This document shows, piece by piece, positions 21,791 through 35,904 of a stretch of DNA of 64,000 bases. Below the pieces are notes generated by a model that saw nothing but the letters and a program-made list of their open reading frames with translations, ran no database searches and was not told the origin of the DNA. How positions within the stretch are numbered: the stretch's first letter is position 1; every line of letters starts with the position of its first letter. A program made the translations under genes and the position numbers. This DNA comes from Megaleporinus macrocephalus. Taxonomy: Eukaryota > Chordata > Actinopteri > Characiformes > Anostomidae. The stretch is taken from NCBI GenBank assembly GCA_021613375.1, contig CM038704.1, positions 35,357,488-35,421,487 of the forward strand. Reading direction: 5' to 3'.

Positions 21791-23389
21791 TAGTAATGTA
21801 GTAATGTAGAATCTGGATCACCTAATAATATAATGTTAATCTTAATCAAAGATAAAGTCTAGATGTTGCACAAAGTAGCTAAGGTGATTTTGGGGTCCAT
21901 ATCTTCACTGAAGGACAGCAATGTAATCCAGGGCTTGCAGGAAAGGGCATGTGTTCTGACACACTAGCTGGTCTAAAAAGCTTCAAACATCAGATACTGA
22001 ATGTCATCATCTCTGGTTTCCCAAAGACTACAGTCATGTGTGGATGGAGAGGGAGCATAACACCCTGTTAAGTTTTAAGTCAGTTACTCTTATTTTCAGG
22101 GTTGTGGCCCTCTTTCTCTGGCCCACTTTAGACAAGCATCTCGGCAAGTCTAATTTACACTATTCTGGGGTCCCTATTTCTGGTTAGGTGTAGCAAAGCA
22201 AGCTGGGGCTTGTTGGAAAAGGCATGTTAAACTTGATTTGTGGAGTTTGGCTTTGTGACGGATATTTATGGTTGGATTATTAATGCTGCAGTGTTTCTAT
22301 CTCCTATAGTTTTACTAATGACGTCCTCAGTGATAATTTTGTCATTGACTCAACTTTCAGCACATAACTGTCAACAGTAATCTGAAGTCTTTCAACTTCT
22401 ATTGAAGGCTGCATCATACAAGATGCATCATAGCTTTTTACCTTTTTATTTTTTCGATCCTGCCCTTCGAAAGCCACTGCACTCACTAAGACATGCTGTC
22501 ACTGTCACATGCATTTAAATAATTACATTATAGATATATTGATATAAATATTAGAAATGGAAAGATAGTATGTCACTCAGACTCATCCAGGGCGTTTTGT
22601 AAAATCTGTAAAATCAATGTGTCTCATTGGAGGAACCAAGACAAAGACATTTACACTACCAATGTGATACAGCACTTAAGAGTACCCCACGCAGCTGAAT
22701 ACAGTGAGTATCAGCAAACAGCAGAGCTAGCACGCGCAGCTAGCACAAAACAAACAACACAGAAAATCTGTGTTTAAGGACTGCAGTTTTGACTGCATTT
22801 ATTAAATTAGTTTTTTGTTTTAAATTAAGGCTCTACATTTAATGATTGCAGTATTGGGGATATTTGTTTAATTTACTTTGTTTATTTACTGCTAATTTTG
22901 TTAAAAATATGCTGTTTCACATGAGCTCATGAAAAATGGTAATAAACCAGTTTCGACCATGTTTCATGACTTGCTTGCACTAATAACTACTTGTAGCCCT
23001 GCTGTGGCATATAGCCCCACCCTCAATCGGTATCGCTATTGGCCGATCCCGCTGAAAGGTGATCGGCGATCGGAAGCTTTTAATTGCTTCGCTTTTTGAC
23101 CCTTGCCAGAACCATAGATTCCCAATAACTACTAATGTCAAGCGCCATCTACAGGGCAAACTAAGAACAACTTATTTTTAACTTTCTTTTGTTTTGAACT
23201 GTTTTGAGCTTCTCCTTAAGCTTTTTAACACAGATAGAAATTTCCCTCAGAAATTATGGACAACAATAAGAACAGAGAAATAAGAAATAAAACAATAAAT
23301 AAAAAGAAAATGTGTAGGGTTACTTTTTTCTCTTTTCTTTATACCGTTGCATATGCCAACATTAAATTAGCACTAAATATTTAATTAAC
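21791..23389. other. Intergenic, no gene seen
   Basis: AT-rich. A small stretch at 22990-23110 with CGGTATCGCTATTGGCCGATC and GGTGATCGGCGATCGG looks like the edge of an old DNA transposon, but no boundaries can be set. Confidence 0.5.
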
Positions 23390-23571
23390 CGTATTGATTT
23401 TTATCTGTTTGTGCTTCAAAACTTTATTACATACATTTTGAGATTTGCATTAAAGACAGAGCTATATGGTTACACGAGTGGACGGAATTCCATCTATATC
23501 ATTTACCACACAAATTCAAACATGCAGCTGAGAGAGAAGACAGTCGAAGAGTCGAGAGTCTTGCTAAATCT
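23390..23571 (+). promoter_or_regulatory. Octamer promoter and exon 1 of pseudogene copy 5
   Basis: The octamer ATTTGCAT lies at 23443-23450 and TATA-like CTATATC at 23494-23500. The spacing is 52 bp; a ~22-bp GTGACAGGACAATAATAACA-type segment is missing compared with the modules at 6840 and 17045. The leader ends TAAATCT before the donor GTAAGAATC (GT at 23572). The module outlived its receptor gene, which is disabled at 25731. Confidence 0.65.
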
Positions 23572-24359
23572 GTAAGAATCTTCTTTCTCTTTTCAGTCTG
23601 ATTTTAAACTAATGAGTTTGGATTCATCTTACTACTAAATGTAACTTCTGATTACTTGTTTGTTTATTGTTTATTTCTGTATTGTCTATTCTTAGTAGAG
23701 AATTAAAGGTATATAGCCTTTTCTATTGGTGATTTAGTTGGTTGGATAAATAAACCTGGTTTAGAGTTAAAGATAAAAAAGCTCCCAAAGTTAAAAGTCA
23801 GAAAGTTCTTTAGGTTAACCAGACTAAGCCGTTAGAGACTGAACTTTACTTTTGGCAATGAAGTAAAACTCCCTTACCTGGAAAAAGGAGTCTCTGCAGG
23901 ACGTGCGTGTTTTTCAACCATTTGTGTATTTTATCAATGATCATTACCTTATCCATGATTGGATAGCAGCATGTAAGCAGCAACAGTACATCCATAGCAC
24001 GGTGAGTTTTACTGAGGTAGCACATTAATACAGAATTGAACTCACAACTGGTCAAACTGGTAAGTTATTGTTATTAAGATTGTTACACCAACTGGCCATG
24101 AGCTGAATTTTTACTAAGATCGAATGTAAACCTCCCAGCTAGGCGTAAAGTTAAAAGAGTCAAATTCTAGACCTCTTCTATGCTATTATAACCAGGGCTG
24201 GGGAGTAACAGAATGCATGCAATGCAAAGGTGTTACTAGGATGTCATCTTTGGGTGGGCATTTAAAATATTTGGGTGGACAACTTCAACAAAGTTGCTAA
24301 ATGTTCCTAAATAGTAAACAATGGCATAGTTTAATTCTGAAAGGCGGAAGATATCAGAT

Positions 24360-25207
24360 AGCAACATATCAGAGCAGCAATCTGCTGTGTTTACGTCTGA
24401 CTCTTTACAGACGCTAGTCCCATTCAAACTGACAAACGAATCATAAAAAAGCAGATAAAATTAATTATTGTAACTTTGACTGCAATGCACATACAAGTTA
24501 AGTGTTTTATGCAAAGTAGGCCTTGTCTGGCTCAAATTGTGCTCAGAGTATACTAGTGTTGCAATGTGAAACCAAGCATATGAAATGAAAAAGATACAAA
24601 AGGGACTTAAAAGCAAAAAAATAGCCTTAATACAGAATCTTTTCCACACTGAATTCAGAGTGTGACCACACTATGGGTCAGTGACTGTTACTAACATACA
24701 ATATAATGACCCCTTCACATGTTTCAACACTGGTGCCTACCTTGGTTTTGATGTATGCTTTGGATCATTGTCTCAGTATAATATTTTATGTTTTTTTCTG
24801 TGGGACTAAAAAAGCCACCAGGATTTGATATTTGATATAAAGTAGAATTTCTTTTTTTCCTTTATCCACTCATGAAGTCTGACATGGGGGTGAAAGAGTG
24901 TTTGGACCTGGAAATGGCTATTATGTCACATTATGTCACATGTTTCCATTTCCAGATCCAAGTGCTCTTTAAGATCCCAAAAGCAAACAACAGTAAAAAA
25001 GACCCTGCAAACCTATTTTGCAATTACTCCCTTCCTTCTTCACTCCAATCAGCTTGTTAAGGTCTACCTAGAACCTAGTCAACATTAGTACCCGCTGACA
25101 AAAGCTCACTGGCCTTGTGGGGACACCCTTGATACAGTATGTGGGGTTTTATGGATTGTTTCTTGTTATGAACTCATATCTTTGTGTTTCAGTTGTCAAG
25201 CTTGGAT
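24360..25207 (+). repeat. Duplicated segment A (pre-insertion copy)
   Basis: Matches 27375-29812 after removal of the Tc1 element there. Shared landmarks include CAATCTGC(T/C)GTGTTTACGTCTGACTC, AAGTTAAGTGTTTTATGCAAAG, GTGTTGCAATGTGAAACCAAGC, and the end at CAGTTGTCAAGCTTG. Segment A retains the unoccupied TA (24754-24755) in TTTTGATGTATGCTTTGG. It is either a segmental duplication or two copies of an unnamed repeat; the two copies are in direct orientation on either side of pseudogene copy 5. Confidence 0.75.
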
Positions 25208-25730
25208 GGTTAAAATGCGACCACTCGCTCTGATATTGAGAGATCTCTACTTGTTTACCTGCGGTAATGTTACTGTGTTGCCGTATGTTTCTTTTTTTTT
25301 TCTTTTTTTTAAAAATAAAATTCAACCTAATATTTAGTTTTTAGTCAATAATAAATCACAGCAAACAGGGCCTCGTTCAAGAAATGTAGTTTGTTTCGAG
25401 TAGAGTACCAGTACCAAGCAACATTAACCTGCTGGAAGATGACAAAAGCTTTCAGTGATTTCATTAACTTTATGTAAACGTCACAATGTAGCAAGACAAA
25501 AGGAAAACAATTACAGCATTTATTTTTTGTACGTCGAGGTCCAGGACCTCTACACCATGAAAACTTTTGTGCAATTTTTGGATCTTCAGTTTGATACAGC
25601 AGAACATAAAGCAGCAGTGCCTGTGTCATGAACATTTGTACAATAAGCCATGATGCATGTACCTTAGACAGAATGATGTCTAGACCCAAAATTATTTGCA
25701 GATGCAACGAAATCTTCCTGCTTCTAGGAT

Positions 25731-26390
25731 GTGAACTCCATCCTAACAAATTTAAACCAGCTTGGATTTTTCAGTCATTCCTGTCTTGGTAATATCCATC
25801 CCCATCCATGTTCTCGATTTCTTTGTGGGCTTTCCTCTGAGCATCTACATCATCGCCTTCCTCTTTCTCAGCCATGGTGTAATGAAGGCCGCTGATGTTT
25901 TTAGCTGGAGCCAGGCGATTTCTGACATCTTTATTGCGCTTTTTGGGCCTTTCCACAGGCTGTATCACATATATGTGAACCATTTTTTAAAGCATGTCAA
26001 TGTTTCCTTGCCATCTGTTTGTCTTCCTGGTGTTTGTTCCAGTGGTGCGTGTGTTTGGAGCGTTACTTGGCCGTGGTCCACCTCATAACCTTCCTTAGGT
26101 ACAAGACACTCCGTTATCGGGTTTCATGCTCCATCACCGTCTGGATGTTTTCATTGGCAATTGGTTTTACCTGCTTATGCATGTTTCATAATTTGCCTTA
26201 CAAATTGTTTATGACCATTTATGTCATTGTTTTGATTGTGGTCTTATTCTGTTGTGGGTCAATCCTGGGGCATACAGGACCGAGATGTATGGAAAGTGAT
26301 GTTGGTAAAATAAATGCTGCCAAACACAAGGCCTTTCAAGTAGTCTCTTTCTTTTAGAAAACTATTACACTATCCATAGCCTTTGATATT
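25731..26390 (+). pseudogene. Class A GPCR, array copy 5, degraded
   Basis: A receptor copy with several breaks. The acceptor-to-ATG region survives as CTTCTAGGATGTGAACTCC, where the family ATG has become GTG (25731). One extra base near 25755 shifts the frame, and another shift falls near 25990 before TM3's end. Four codons are lost in the third loop (SILGHTGPR in place of SILRKLRHPGPR), and a stop follows in TM6 at 26357. Homology fades near 26390, so TM7 is lost. The ERY box region (VCLERYLAVVH) is still readable. It is clearly non-functional. Confidence 0.9.
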
Positions 26391-27090
26391 CATTAATTAT
26401 GGCATAGGCAAAATACAATATTTGGTATCTCTCAGAAACAGTGGGTAACTATTTGTTAGATATAGTTTCCAAACATTCTAAGGTTCTGCAATCTCTTTAA
26501 AACAAGCTGTAGCCCAGAAATGTATAGCACAGTTCCTCTACTCAAGCACACCCATTGAACCTGGCAATTAACAAATGAGTTGAATCAGATGTGCTTGAGC
26601 AGATGAACTACCAAACCAGAATTTGTTCACATCTGCTATAGCTGACGCTTTTAATTCCAACATTGATGCGCTGAAATTACACTGGCTTGAGGCAAAGGCA
26701 GACAGCAGTGGTTGCTAAGCAGTGATTTGGGGGGGGGGGGGCTTGTAAGAGAGCCTACATTTTTTATTTGTCATAACATGATGACAGTTCTAAAAAAAAA
26801 ACAAATCAGGTCACTATCTTAAAAAAAAAATCAACTTCATTAATAATCTTTCCCCAATGGATTGAGTGATCACCTTAGTAAGCCATAACCATGCCCATCA
26901 CAACTAACTGACATGTGGGTACACTACATTCAGCATACATGCCTCTTTCAAGAGTTCTGCATTATAATGTATTACAATTGTGTCTTCCTCCTTTCTTATG
27001 CTCTATTACAGGATTTTATGTGTTTGTTTGTTTGCTTATTACTTGTCTCTGATATTGTTATACTTGTATGAATAAATAATTTCTGAAAAG
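26391..27090. other. Intergenic, no gene seen
   Basis: Contains a run of twelve G near 26730 and AT-rich sequence. No coding or element is recognised. Confidence 0.6.
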
Positions 27091-27145
27091 TATAATATAA
27101 TATAATATAATATAATATAATATAATATAATATAATATAATATAA
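27091..27145. repeat. (TATAA)n microsatellite
   Basis: Eleven perfect copies of the pentanucleotide TATAA, followed by GTTTATATTAAGG. Confidence 0.95.
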
Positions 27146-27733
27146 GTTTATATTAAGGTTTAGGCTAAAGTTTATTGCTAGGTTAGCACCTCTTAAAAAA
27201 ATAATTTGCCTCTATGAAATGACCTATTTCTTTTTTGAGGTTGACTCACCCATCATAGTATAAAACCCAGATTTATCAATTATGCACGTATCACTTTCTA
27301 CTGGTGGGAACATATTTTTGTGTTGGTCCACACAAAATGAGGGAATTATAATGGAGCATAATGGATTTTTTCCTAGCAGCATATCAGAGCAGCAATCTGC
27401 CGTGTTTACGTCTGACTCTTTACAGACCCTGGTCCCATTCAAACTGACAAACCAATCATAAAAAAGCAGATATGATTAATTATTGTCGTTTTGACTGCAA
27501 TGCACATACAAGTTAAGTGTTTTATGCAAAGCAGGCCTTGTCTGGCTCAAATGGTGCTCAGAGTATACTAGTGTTGCAATGTGAAACCAAGCATTGAATC
27601 TTCTTACAGAATCTTCTTCACACTGAATTCAGAGAGTGGCCACACTATGGGTCAGTGACTGTTACTAACATTTAGATATAATGAACCCTTCACATGTTTC
27701 AACACTGGTGCCTACCTGATTGGTTTTGATGTA

Positions 27734-29334
<1,601 letters not shown>

Positions 29335-29903
29335 TATGCTTTGGATCATTGTCTCCTTATAATATTTTATGTTTTTTTCTGTGGGACTAAAAAAGCCACC
29401 AGGATTTAATATTTGATATAAAGTAGAATTTCTTTTTTTCCTTTATTCACTCGTGAAGTCTAATGTGGTGGTTAAAGAGCGTTTGGACCTGGAAATGGCT
29501 ATTACGTCACATTATGTCACATGTTTCCATTTCCAGGTCTAAGCGCACTTTCAGATCCCAAAAGCAAACAACAATAAAAAGACCCTGCAAACCTATTTTG
29601 CGATCACTTCCTTCTTTAATGGGGCACCATTAGGGTAAACAATTTTTCACTCCAATCTGCTTGTTAAGGTCTACCTAGAACCTAGTCAACATTAGCACCT
29701 GCTGACAAAAGCTCACTGGCCTTATGTGTACACCCTTGATACAGGATGTGGGGTTTTATGGATTGTTTCTTGTTATGAACTCACATCTTCGTGTTTCAGT
29801 TGTCAAGCTTGTTGAACAGAAAGCTAGGCCTAGCTATCTTCTACTGTCTTAGCTGGGCAGCATAGAAAGAGGGTTATCAACAAAAACACAAAGATGTTGG
29901 TTC

Positions 29904-31290
29904 CAGAGCTGGAAAGTAACAAATTACATTTACTCACGTTACTGTAATTGAGTAGATTTTGTGAGTAATTTGTCATTTTTAAGTAGTTTTTGAAATAGGT
30001 CATTTAACTTTTTCTCAAGTACATTTTGACACAAGTATTTACTTTGTTACATTGGAAGACTCCGGTTACTGAGTAAAAAATTAAATGCCGGGAAAAAATG
30101 GTCCGAACTGAAAGGAAATTGGCGCAGGCACGGATATCCGCACGCATAATTTCCACTCATTTTTTAATCAGTAGTGGGAGTTATCCAATGTAACGAAGTA
30201 AAATACTTGTGTCAAAATGAACTTGAGAAAAAGTTGGAATCGGAAAGCGAAGAAAATCCTTGGCCATATTTCAGCCAGTTCTTTGTTTTCATACGCAAAC
30301 GAGGCATTGCCGTCCTCATGTGCCGGCCCCGCCGAACAGAGCTGTCAGCTTTCAAAACGTCTACATCAAACCTGTGAAAGCATGTTGTGGTAAGTAAAGT
30401 ATAAGTGCATTTGCCTGTGTATCCCGAACGTTATATTTATTGTTTGGTTAAAACTTTTCTCCAGGTAAAATGTGCCTTCACAATATCATTTCGTTTGGCC
30501 GCCTAGCATCCATAGGCTACTGATAACATTTCAAACTAAGACCGCTAAATGAATTAAATCACCTCACAATTACAAATTGGTTTTATCAGAATGACAGTCA
30601 GAAATAATACAAGTGTATGATTTTAGATGTAATTTGTCTCATGAAATTTATAATAGACTAGCTCCTGGGTTGTTAACTGTAGCATAGACTAGAGCTTTGG
30701 CTGGACAAAACAACAGCTAGACTAGGAATGCAAGCTTTGCAGGCCGTTGTGAATGTTCATTAAATGTGATGTTAAATTATAGAAGGATGCTATGATGGTT
30801 TTAAATATGGAGAGGGAGGCACTTTAATTTATATTGTAGCCTAGTGGCTAACCAGCATGCACCATTCTGAGTTAACTTTAGATGTCACAGAATGGAGAAG
30901 CAAGTCGGCTAGTCTGCACCAGGGGTCTCCAACTGGTAGCTTGCCACCTGCTTAAGTGGGTGAAAAGAAATGTAAATAAATATCATAACATACTCACAAA
31001 AGGTATTAAACTTATGCCACTTGTACATGAAAGTGTTTTATGGGGTGGTCTGAACAAAGTTTGCACATTATACCGCATGAATGGTCCTAATTATTATGTC
31101 GACTAATGGTTCTTTAAAAACTATTTAATTTACGACTTAATAATTAAAAGTAACTATGTAGCTTTTAGTAAATTTTAAATTAAGTACTTTTTTACTCAAT
31201 TCGATTTCATTACTTTTACTTGAGTGGAATTTAAGCAAAGTAAATGTACTTTTACTTAATTACAATTTTCCAGTACTTTTTCCACCTCTG
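29904..31290. mobile_element. hAT-like non-autonomous element
   Basis: It begins CAGAGCTGGAAAG and ends CTTTTTCCACCTCTG, short imperfect inverted ends of the hAT kind (CAGAG...CTCTG). Flanking 8-bp repeats are GTTGGTTC (29896-29903) and GTGGGTTC (31291-31298), matching at 7 of 8, the length expected for hAT. Subterminal DNA is dense in short AGTAA/TTACT words on both sides. No transposase is visible in the interior, so it would have moved with an enzyme in trans. Confidence 0.7.
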
Positions 31291-33059
31291 GTGGGTTCAT
31301 AGCAAGACACATCAGTTTGGCCTTTGCCAATGGCTGCTAACTTTAGCTAGGTTAGCTAGTTAACGTTACTGCCTACTGGCACCATACTTGTTTTCATTTG
31401 TTTAAGAATTGTAATTCAGCTTATCAATCACAGATTTTTCTCATTACAAGTGCATTTGGACTCTAGATCTGTTTCAAATAAAAGGAACACAGGACTGAAG
31501 CATGCCTACATGATGAAAGCCTCAGCCAGCGCAGCTGCTTGTTTAACAGTTGGCAAGGTGTTACTTTTGTCAAATGCTGACCTTTTCCCCCTTAAATATG
31601 CCTTTGGTTATTGTGGCCAAAGCACTACATTTTCTTGCTTTATAAGAGTCAGCTATCTTCAGGTTCAGATCTTCGGTTGATGCTGAGAGTAGCTTGTTTG
31701 TGGAGGGTAGACAACAACAGTTTTGAAGGGTCACATAATTCATTGTGCTCTGGATGGATTTTGCCCCAATGAGTTAAATACAGTGCCCTCTACAAATATA
31801 GCTATATAGGGTAACTATTAGCTAATAGTTGCAAATAATACCAAGAACTAAAGTTAAATGACCATAGAAATGGTTTTGAAGTTCACATGAGTGATAAGAA
31901 ACACAAAAATAGTCAGCCAAGATATTTTGGTTAAAGCAACTGGAAATGTTAAGATTCTGCAGAAGATGCTTCGTCAATGTCCAAAAAAAAAGAAAATAAG
32001 CCTCTACATTTTTTCGGGCTATTGTCAGTTTTATGCATGCTTTGAGATAAGCTGTCATTTACATTGTGTAAATTGTTTTAAATAATTGGACTGCTTCTAA
32101 CCTGCTTCTAATACAAGCTTCACACCAACTTGCCTTAAAGTAAACGATTTGTATTTGCTCTTTCCTGCAGATCTACATTTTGGAAATATGTCCAGTATGT
32201 CCTTACTGGCCCACAGGATAGTTCAAATAGCCAAAGAATCTCCAAGGATCATAGCTGGGGCAGTAACAGAATACTTGTAACAGTGTTACATAACCAGGAT
32301 ACAAAAAAGCCCATTATTAGATTACAGCACATTACCAGCCGATGTACATCCTAACCATATACATACCAACTGGTTGCATTTTGTCAAAATGTAATTTTTT
32401 AAAATAATAAATATGCCACGTTAATTGTGTGGAGAGTTTTTAACTCGGGGAATAGGAGGGGAGGAGGATTCATTTGCCAGGAGGGATTTCTAAGAAGTTC
32501 TCTACACTGGCCACGGTCTTTATTCGGCCAGTCAGCAGAACATCAGTAAATATTTAATCTATATTACAAAATCTGCTGAAATCTGCTAATTCTTTTCTCT
32601 GAATGTGTTTAAAGACATTGTTTAGCTCTGCCTTCACATAAAGCCTGATTTTATTGATCTGGAAGTAAAATTTTAGAGTTTGACAGGTTATAAATTTATA
32701 AATTTATTGTATTTGTTTACAGTAATATTTGTATCAGGTAATGGAATACAGTTCAAAGTAACCCTCCTGACCCTGCAGTTGTAAAAATGCAGACAAACTA
32801 TAATCAGGTGATGCCTACATTCCTCTTTGTATTCATATAGAACACAAATGTAGGATTTCCTCAGTCGTCCCACTGACGTATAGGGTACAGTGATCAGAAT
32901 GGATGAGTCTTGTCACTCTCACATGTATTAAAACAATTAAATTACAGTTGCAAATATATTATACAAACGTGACCAGATCATTAAAAGAACAAATATTTCA
33001 TCCTAAAATAGATGTTAAAGCATTTGCAAGCCAGAAATAGTACTAAATATTTAGTTAAC
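31291..33059. other. Intergenic, no gene seen
   Basis: AT-rich sequence with only short open frames. Nothing is recognised. Confidence 0.6.
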
Positions 33060-33276
33060 AGTGTTGTTTATTATCTGTAGTATTAGCTGTTATCTTTAGT
33101 TTGTGTTTCAAGGCTGTAAAAGAGCTCATACATTTCCACTGTTTTAGATTTGCATGAGAGACAGAGCTATATGGTTACATGAATGGACGAGGTTCCATCT
33201 ATATCATTTATCACACAAATGCAAACCTGCAGCTGAGAGAGAAGACAGTCGGACAGTGGAGAGTCCAGCTGAATCT
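33060..33276 (+). promoter_or_regulatory. Octamer promoter and exon 1 of copy 6
   Basis: The octamer lies at 33148-33155 and TATA-like CTATATC has its core at 33200-33204. The 52-bp spacing and lack of the GTGACAGGACAA segment match the module at 23390, indicating a shared ancestor of copies 5 and 6. The leader CAGCTGAGAGAGAAGAC ... CTGAATCT ends at donor GTAAGAATC (GT at 33277). Confidence 0.7.
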
Positions 33277-34425
33277 GTAAGAATCTTCTTCTCTTTTTAG
33301 TCTGATTTGTCTGGTTTAACTAATGCGTTATTTCCACAGTCATATAACATCTGAGTAGTTGTGTTTTTTTGTCTGCTTAATTTGTTTCTTAGTCTGATTT
33401 TAAACTAATGTGTTTTAGATTATTCCTACTACCATTTGTAGTCAAAATATTAAAATGGTCAATGTAAAATAATGCAATTAGGATCCAATCTCTGTAGTAG
33501 ATTTGACTATGCATTCTCTTCAATTGTGTAGAGCTTCAGGAGCTGGGCTGAAGACCTTACACCTTAGTTTAGCATACTTGGAACCAATTTTCTGAAAAAA
33601 AAATCACTAAAGTTGGTAGATATGTTACTGACTGTCTATACGAGCCACAGCCTAAGCAATTTCTTGTTAGTTGTTAGTTGTTAAACAGCAGCATCTGCTC
33701 TAGACTTTACTGATAGACCCCTGTAAAATTGATAAATACAAAATCACATACATGACAAAAGCAAACATAAGCTTATTTTTTAAAATCTTATCAATAAATG
33801 TATTTTTTCATCAGTAAAAACAATAAGTAAAAAAAACAAGATATAATGAATATCTTATTTTGAATAATATGTTGGGCTCCAGTTTGAAGTTTAGTTCCAG
33901 ATTTTTCCTAGACGCCCCAAACATTGTATGAATTTATTCAGTTCCTTCACCAGCAATCTTGATTTAGCTTCATGAAGTACTAAGTAGTCAAAACAGATAT
34001 TCAATGAAATCTCTGAATTATACTGGGTTGCAACAATGAAAAGCTTGGAAAGTGTTGAATAAAGACACTGACAAACACCACTACTTAATACTAATACTAT
34101 TATTAATACTATTTGAATATTTAGTTTTGCTAAGCAACAGAAAGGTCTGGAAAAATAGCTTTTTAAATATAGTGTCCCCAAATGCCTAGAACATTTGTAT
34201 AGTACTGTATATTACAATGTCAGGAGCTTCAAATGTCTGTGTTCGACCTAGAATGCATTTGTGTAGAGGTGAATAGTTTTGGCCTTATTGTACAAAATCA
34301 AGACCTAGCTTTAAAAAAACAAGATAATTTACTGTAAGCCTTGGAAAGTGATTTGAGAGTCCTCAACCGACAACCAAACTACTGCTTTATTTTACATGAT
34401 GTCATTCTGTCTTCCTTCTTTCTAG
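33277..34425 (+). other. 5'-leader intron of copy 6
   Basis: Ends at the acceptor CTTCTTTCTAG, 9 nt before the ATG. A second TTTCTTAGTCTGATTTTAAACTAATGTG near 33385 repeats words found just after the donors of other copies, hinting at a small internal duplication. No gene is seen. Confidence 0.5.
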
Positions 34426-34434
34426 GACATAAAC

Positions 34435-35280
34435 ATGAACTCCACGCTCACAAACTCAACGAGCTGGGATGTGTCAATCCCTGTTGTCTTGATAATATCC
34501 ATCCATGGTGTCAATTTCTTGCTGGGCCTTCCTCTGAATGTCTACATCATCATCATCCTCTTCCCCAGCCATGGTGTAATGGAGGCCTTTAATGTTTTTA
34601 GCTGGAACCAGGCGATTTCTGAGATTTTCTTTATGGTCCTGGGAACTTTCCAAATTCTGTGTAACATAAACTATGACTTGTGCATTTTTGAAGTTGTAGG
34701 TTTTTTCCTTGGCATCTGTTTGTCCTCTCGTTGTCTGTTCCAGTGCTGCATGTGTATGGAGTGGTACATGGCTGTGGTCCACCCCATAGCCTTCCTAAAG
34801 TACAAGCCACTCCGTTATCGGATTGCATGCTCCATCTCGGTCTGGATGTGTTCACTGTCAGTTGGTGTTACATACTCATGCATGCTTTATAATTTTCCTT
34901 ACACAATTTTAACAGTCATTTACATCATTATTTTAATTGTGGATTTGTTCTGTTGTGTGTCAATCCTGAGAATGCTGAGGCGTCCAGGGCAGAGAAACAT
35001 GGAGAGAGATGTTGGCGAAATGAATGCTGCCAAGAGAAAGGCCTTTCGAGTCGTCTGTGTTAGTTTGCTGGCATTTCTTTTTCAAAATGTTCCTTTAACT
35101 GTAGCTTTTGGTATTCAGAACATTCTGTCTGAGCAAGCATTTGCTGTGGCAGCAGTGATTGGTCTGTTGGTCAACACAGTTGCTGGGATTTTGCAGTCAG
35201 TCTGTGGGCTTTACAGATCTGGTAAACTTCCATTAATACAGTCTAGACCTTTGTCCAGCTGTTGTTTTAGCACTGGATAA
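34435..35280 (+). CDS. Class A GPCR, array copy 6, ERY box changed to EWY
   Basis: A 281-residue receptor with an unbroken frame. It has N2 and N7 sequons, GLPLN in TM1, E63 in TM2, C83 at the start of TM3, QNVP in TM6 and a C-tail with a Cys-Cys pair (LSSCCFSTG). The Arg of the E/DRY box, needed in most class A receptors for G-protein coupling, is Trp: residues 109-111 read EWY (TGG at 34762-34764). Relatives use CGT or CGC, so two base changes are needed. TM7 is also altered, with LQSVCGLYRSG where paralogues have xPVYVLHRAG, so both activation microswitches are gone. Either a freshly relaxed gene with an open frame or a receptor with non-classical signalling. Confidence 0.85.
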   Translation: MNSTLTNSTSWDVSIPVVLIISIHGVNFLLGLPLNVYIIIILFPSHGVMEAFNVFSWNQAISEIFFMVLGTFQILCNINYDLCIFEVVGFFLGICLSSRCLFQCCMCMEWYMAVVHPIAFLKYKPLRYRIACSISVWMCSLSVGVTYSCMLYNFPYTILTVIYIIILIVDLFCCVSILRMLRRPGQRNMERDVGEMNAAKRKAFRVVCVSLLAFLFQNVPLTVAFGIQNILSEQAFAVAAVIGLLVNTVAGILQSVCGLYRSGKLPLIQSRPLSSCCFSTG

Positions 35281-35904
35281 TTCATTTTTATGTTAACATT
35301 GCAAACATGGACAATCAACCAGTGCTTTAGGCAGAAATACATTATTGGGTAGTCCTCAGAAACCTAATCTGGTAGATACAGCTTCTGAGCAGTCTCACAG
35401 TGCAATTACATCAGGCAATATCCTATTCCTGACACCAGTGCAGTCTTCACTCCAACTAACTCCAACACTTCTGCCCTGCAATCAACCAGAATACTGGATT
35501 CATATAAATCACTGGTTCTTGAAATAGGTTATAAAACATGTTTTTAATACATTATTTAAAACATGTATTTTGATAAAAGTTTCAGCTATCAAAGAATGTA
35601 AGGAAATCATTTTTAACGTTTATTCACTTCATACAATGTTTTGTGTCAGCTCTGTCAGAGACACCAAAAAGCATCTATTTCTGATTTGACTGTAATACAC
35701 TGTAAAGCACCAGGTTCTCTGTAATAATCTAAACTACAGCTATGCAAGACAAGGCAGGGCTAAACTAGCAGTGAGAAGACCTACAAGCATACTTTTATCC
35801 TTCTCTCCTCCCTCATTTTTTCAGCTTTGCACCCAGTTTTTCTAAGAAAAACTGCCTCTCGTAGCATTTTTCAGCTCCTTTTTTATCTACTATGGGCATT
35901 TAAT
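35281..35904. other. Intergenic, no gene seen
   Basis: 3' flank of copy 6. No coding or element boundaries are recognised. Confidence 0.55.

Noticed and set aside
30174..30377. Short frame inside the hAT-like element as transposase
   Set aside because: No hAT dimerisation or catalytic motif is visible in it; the element is treated as non-autonomous.
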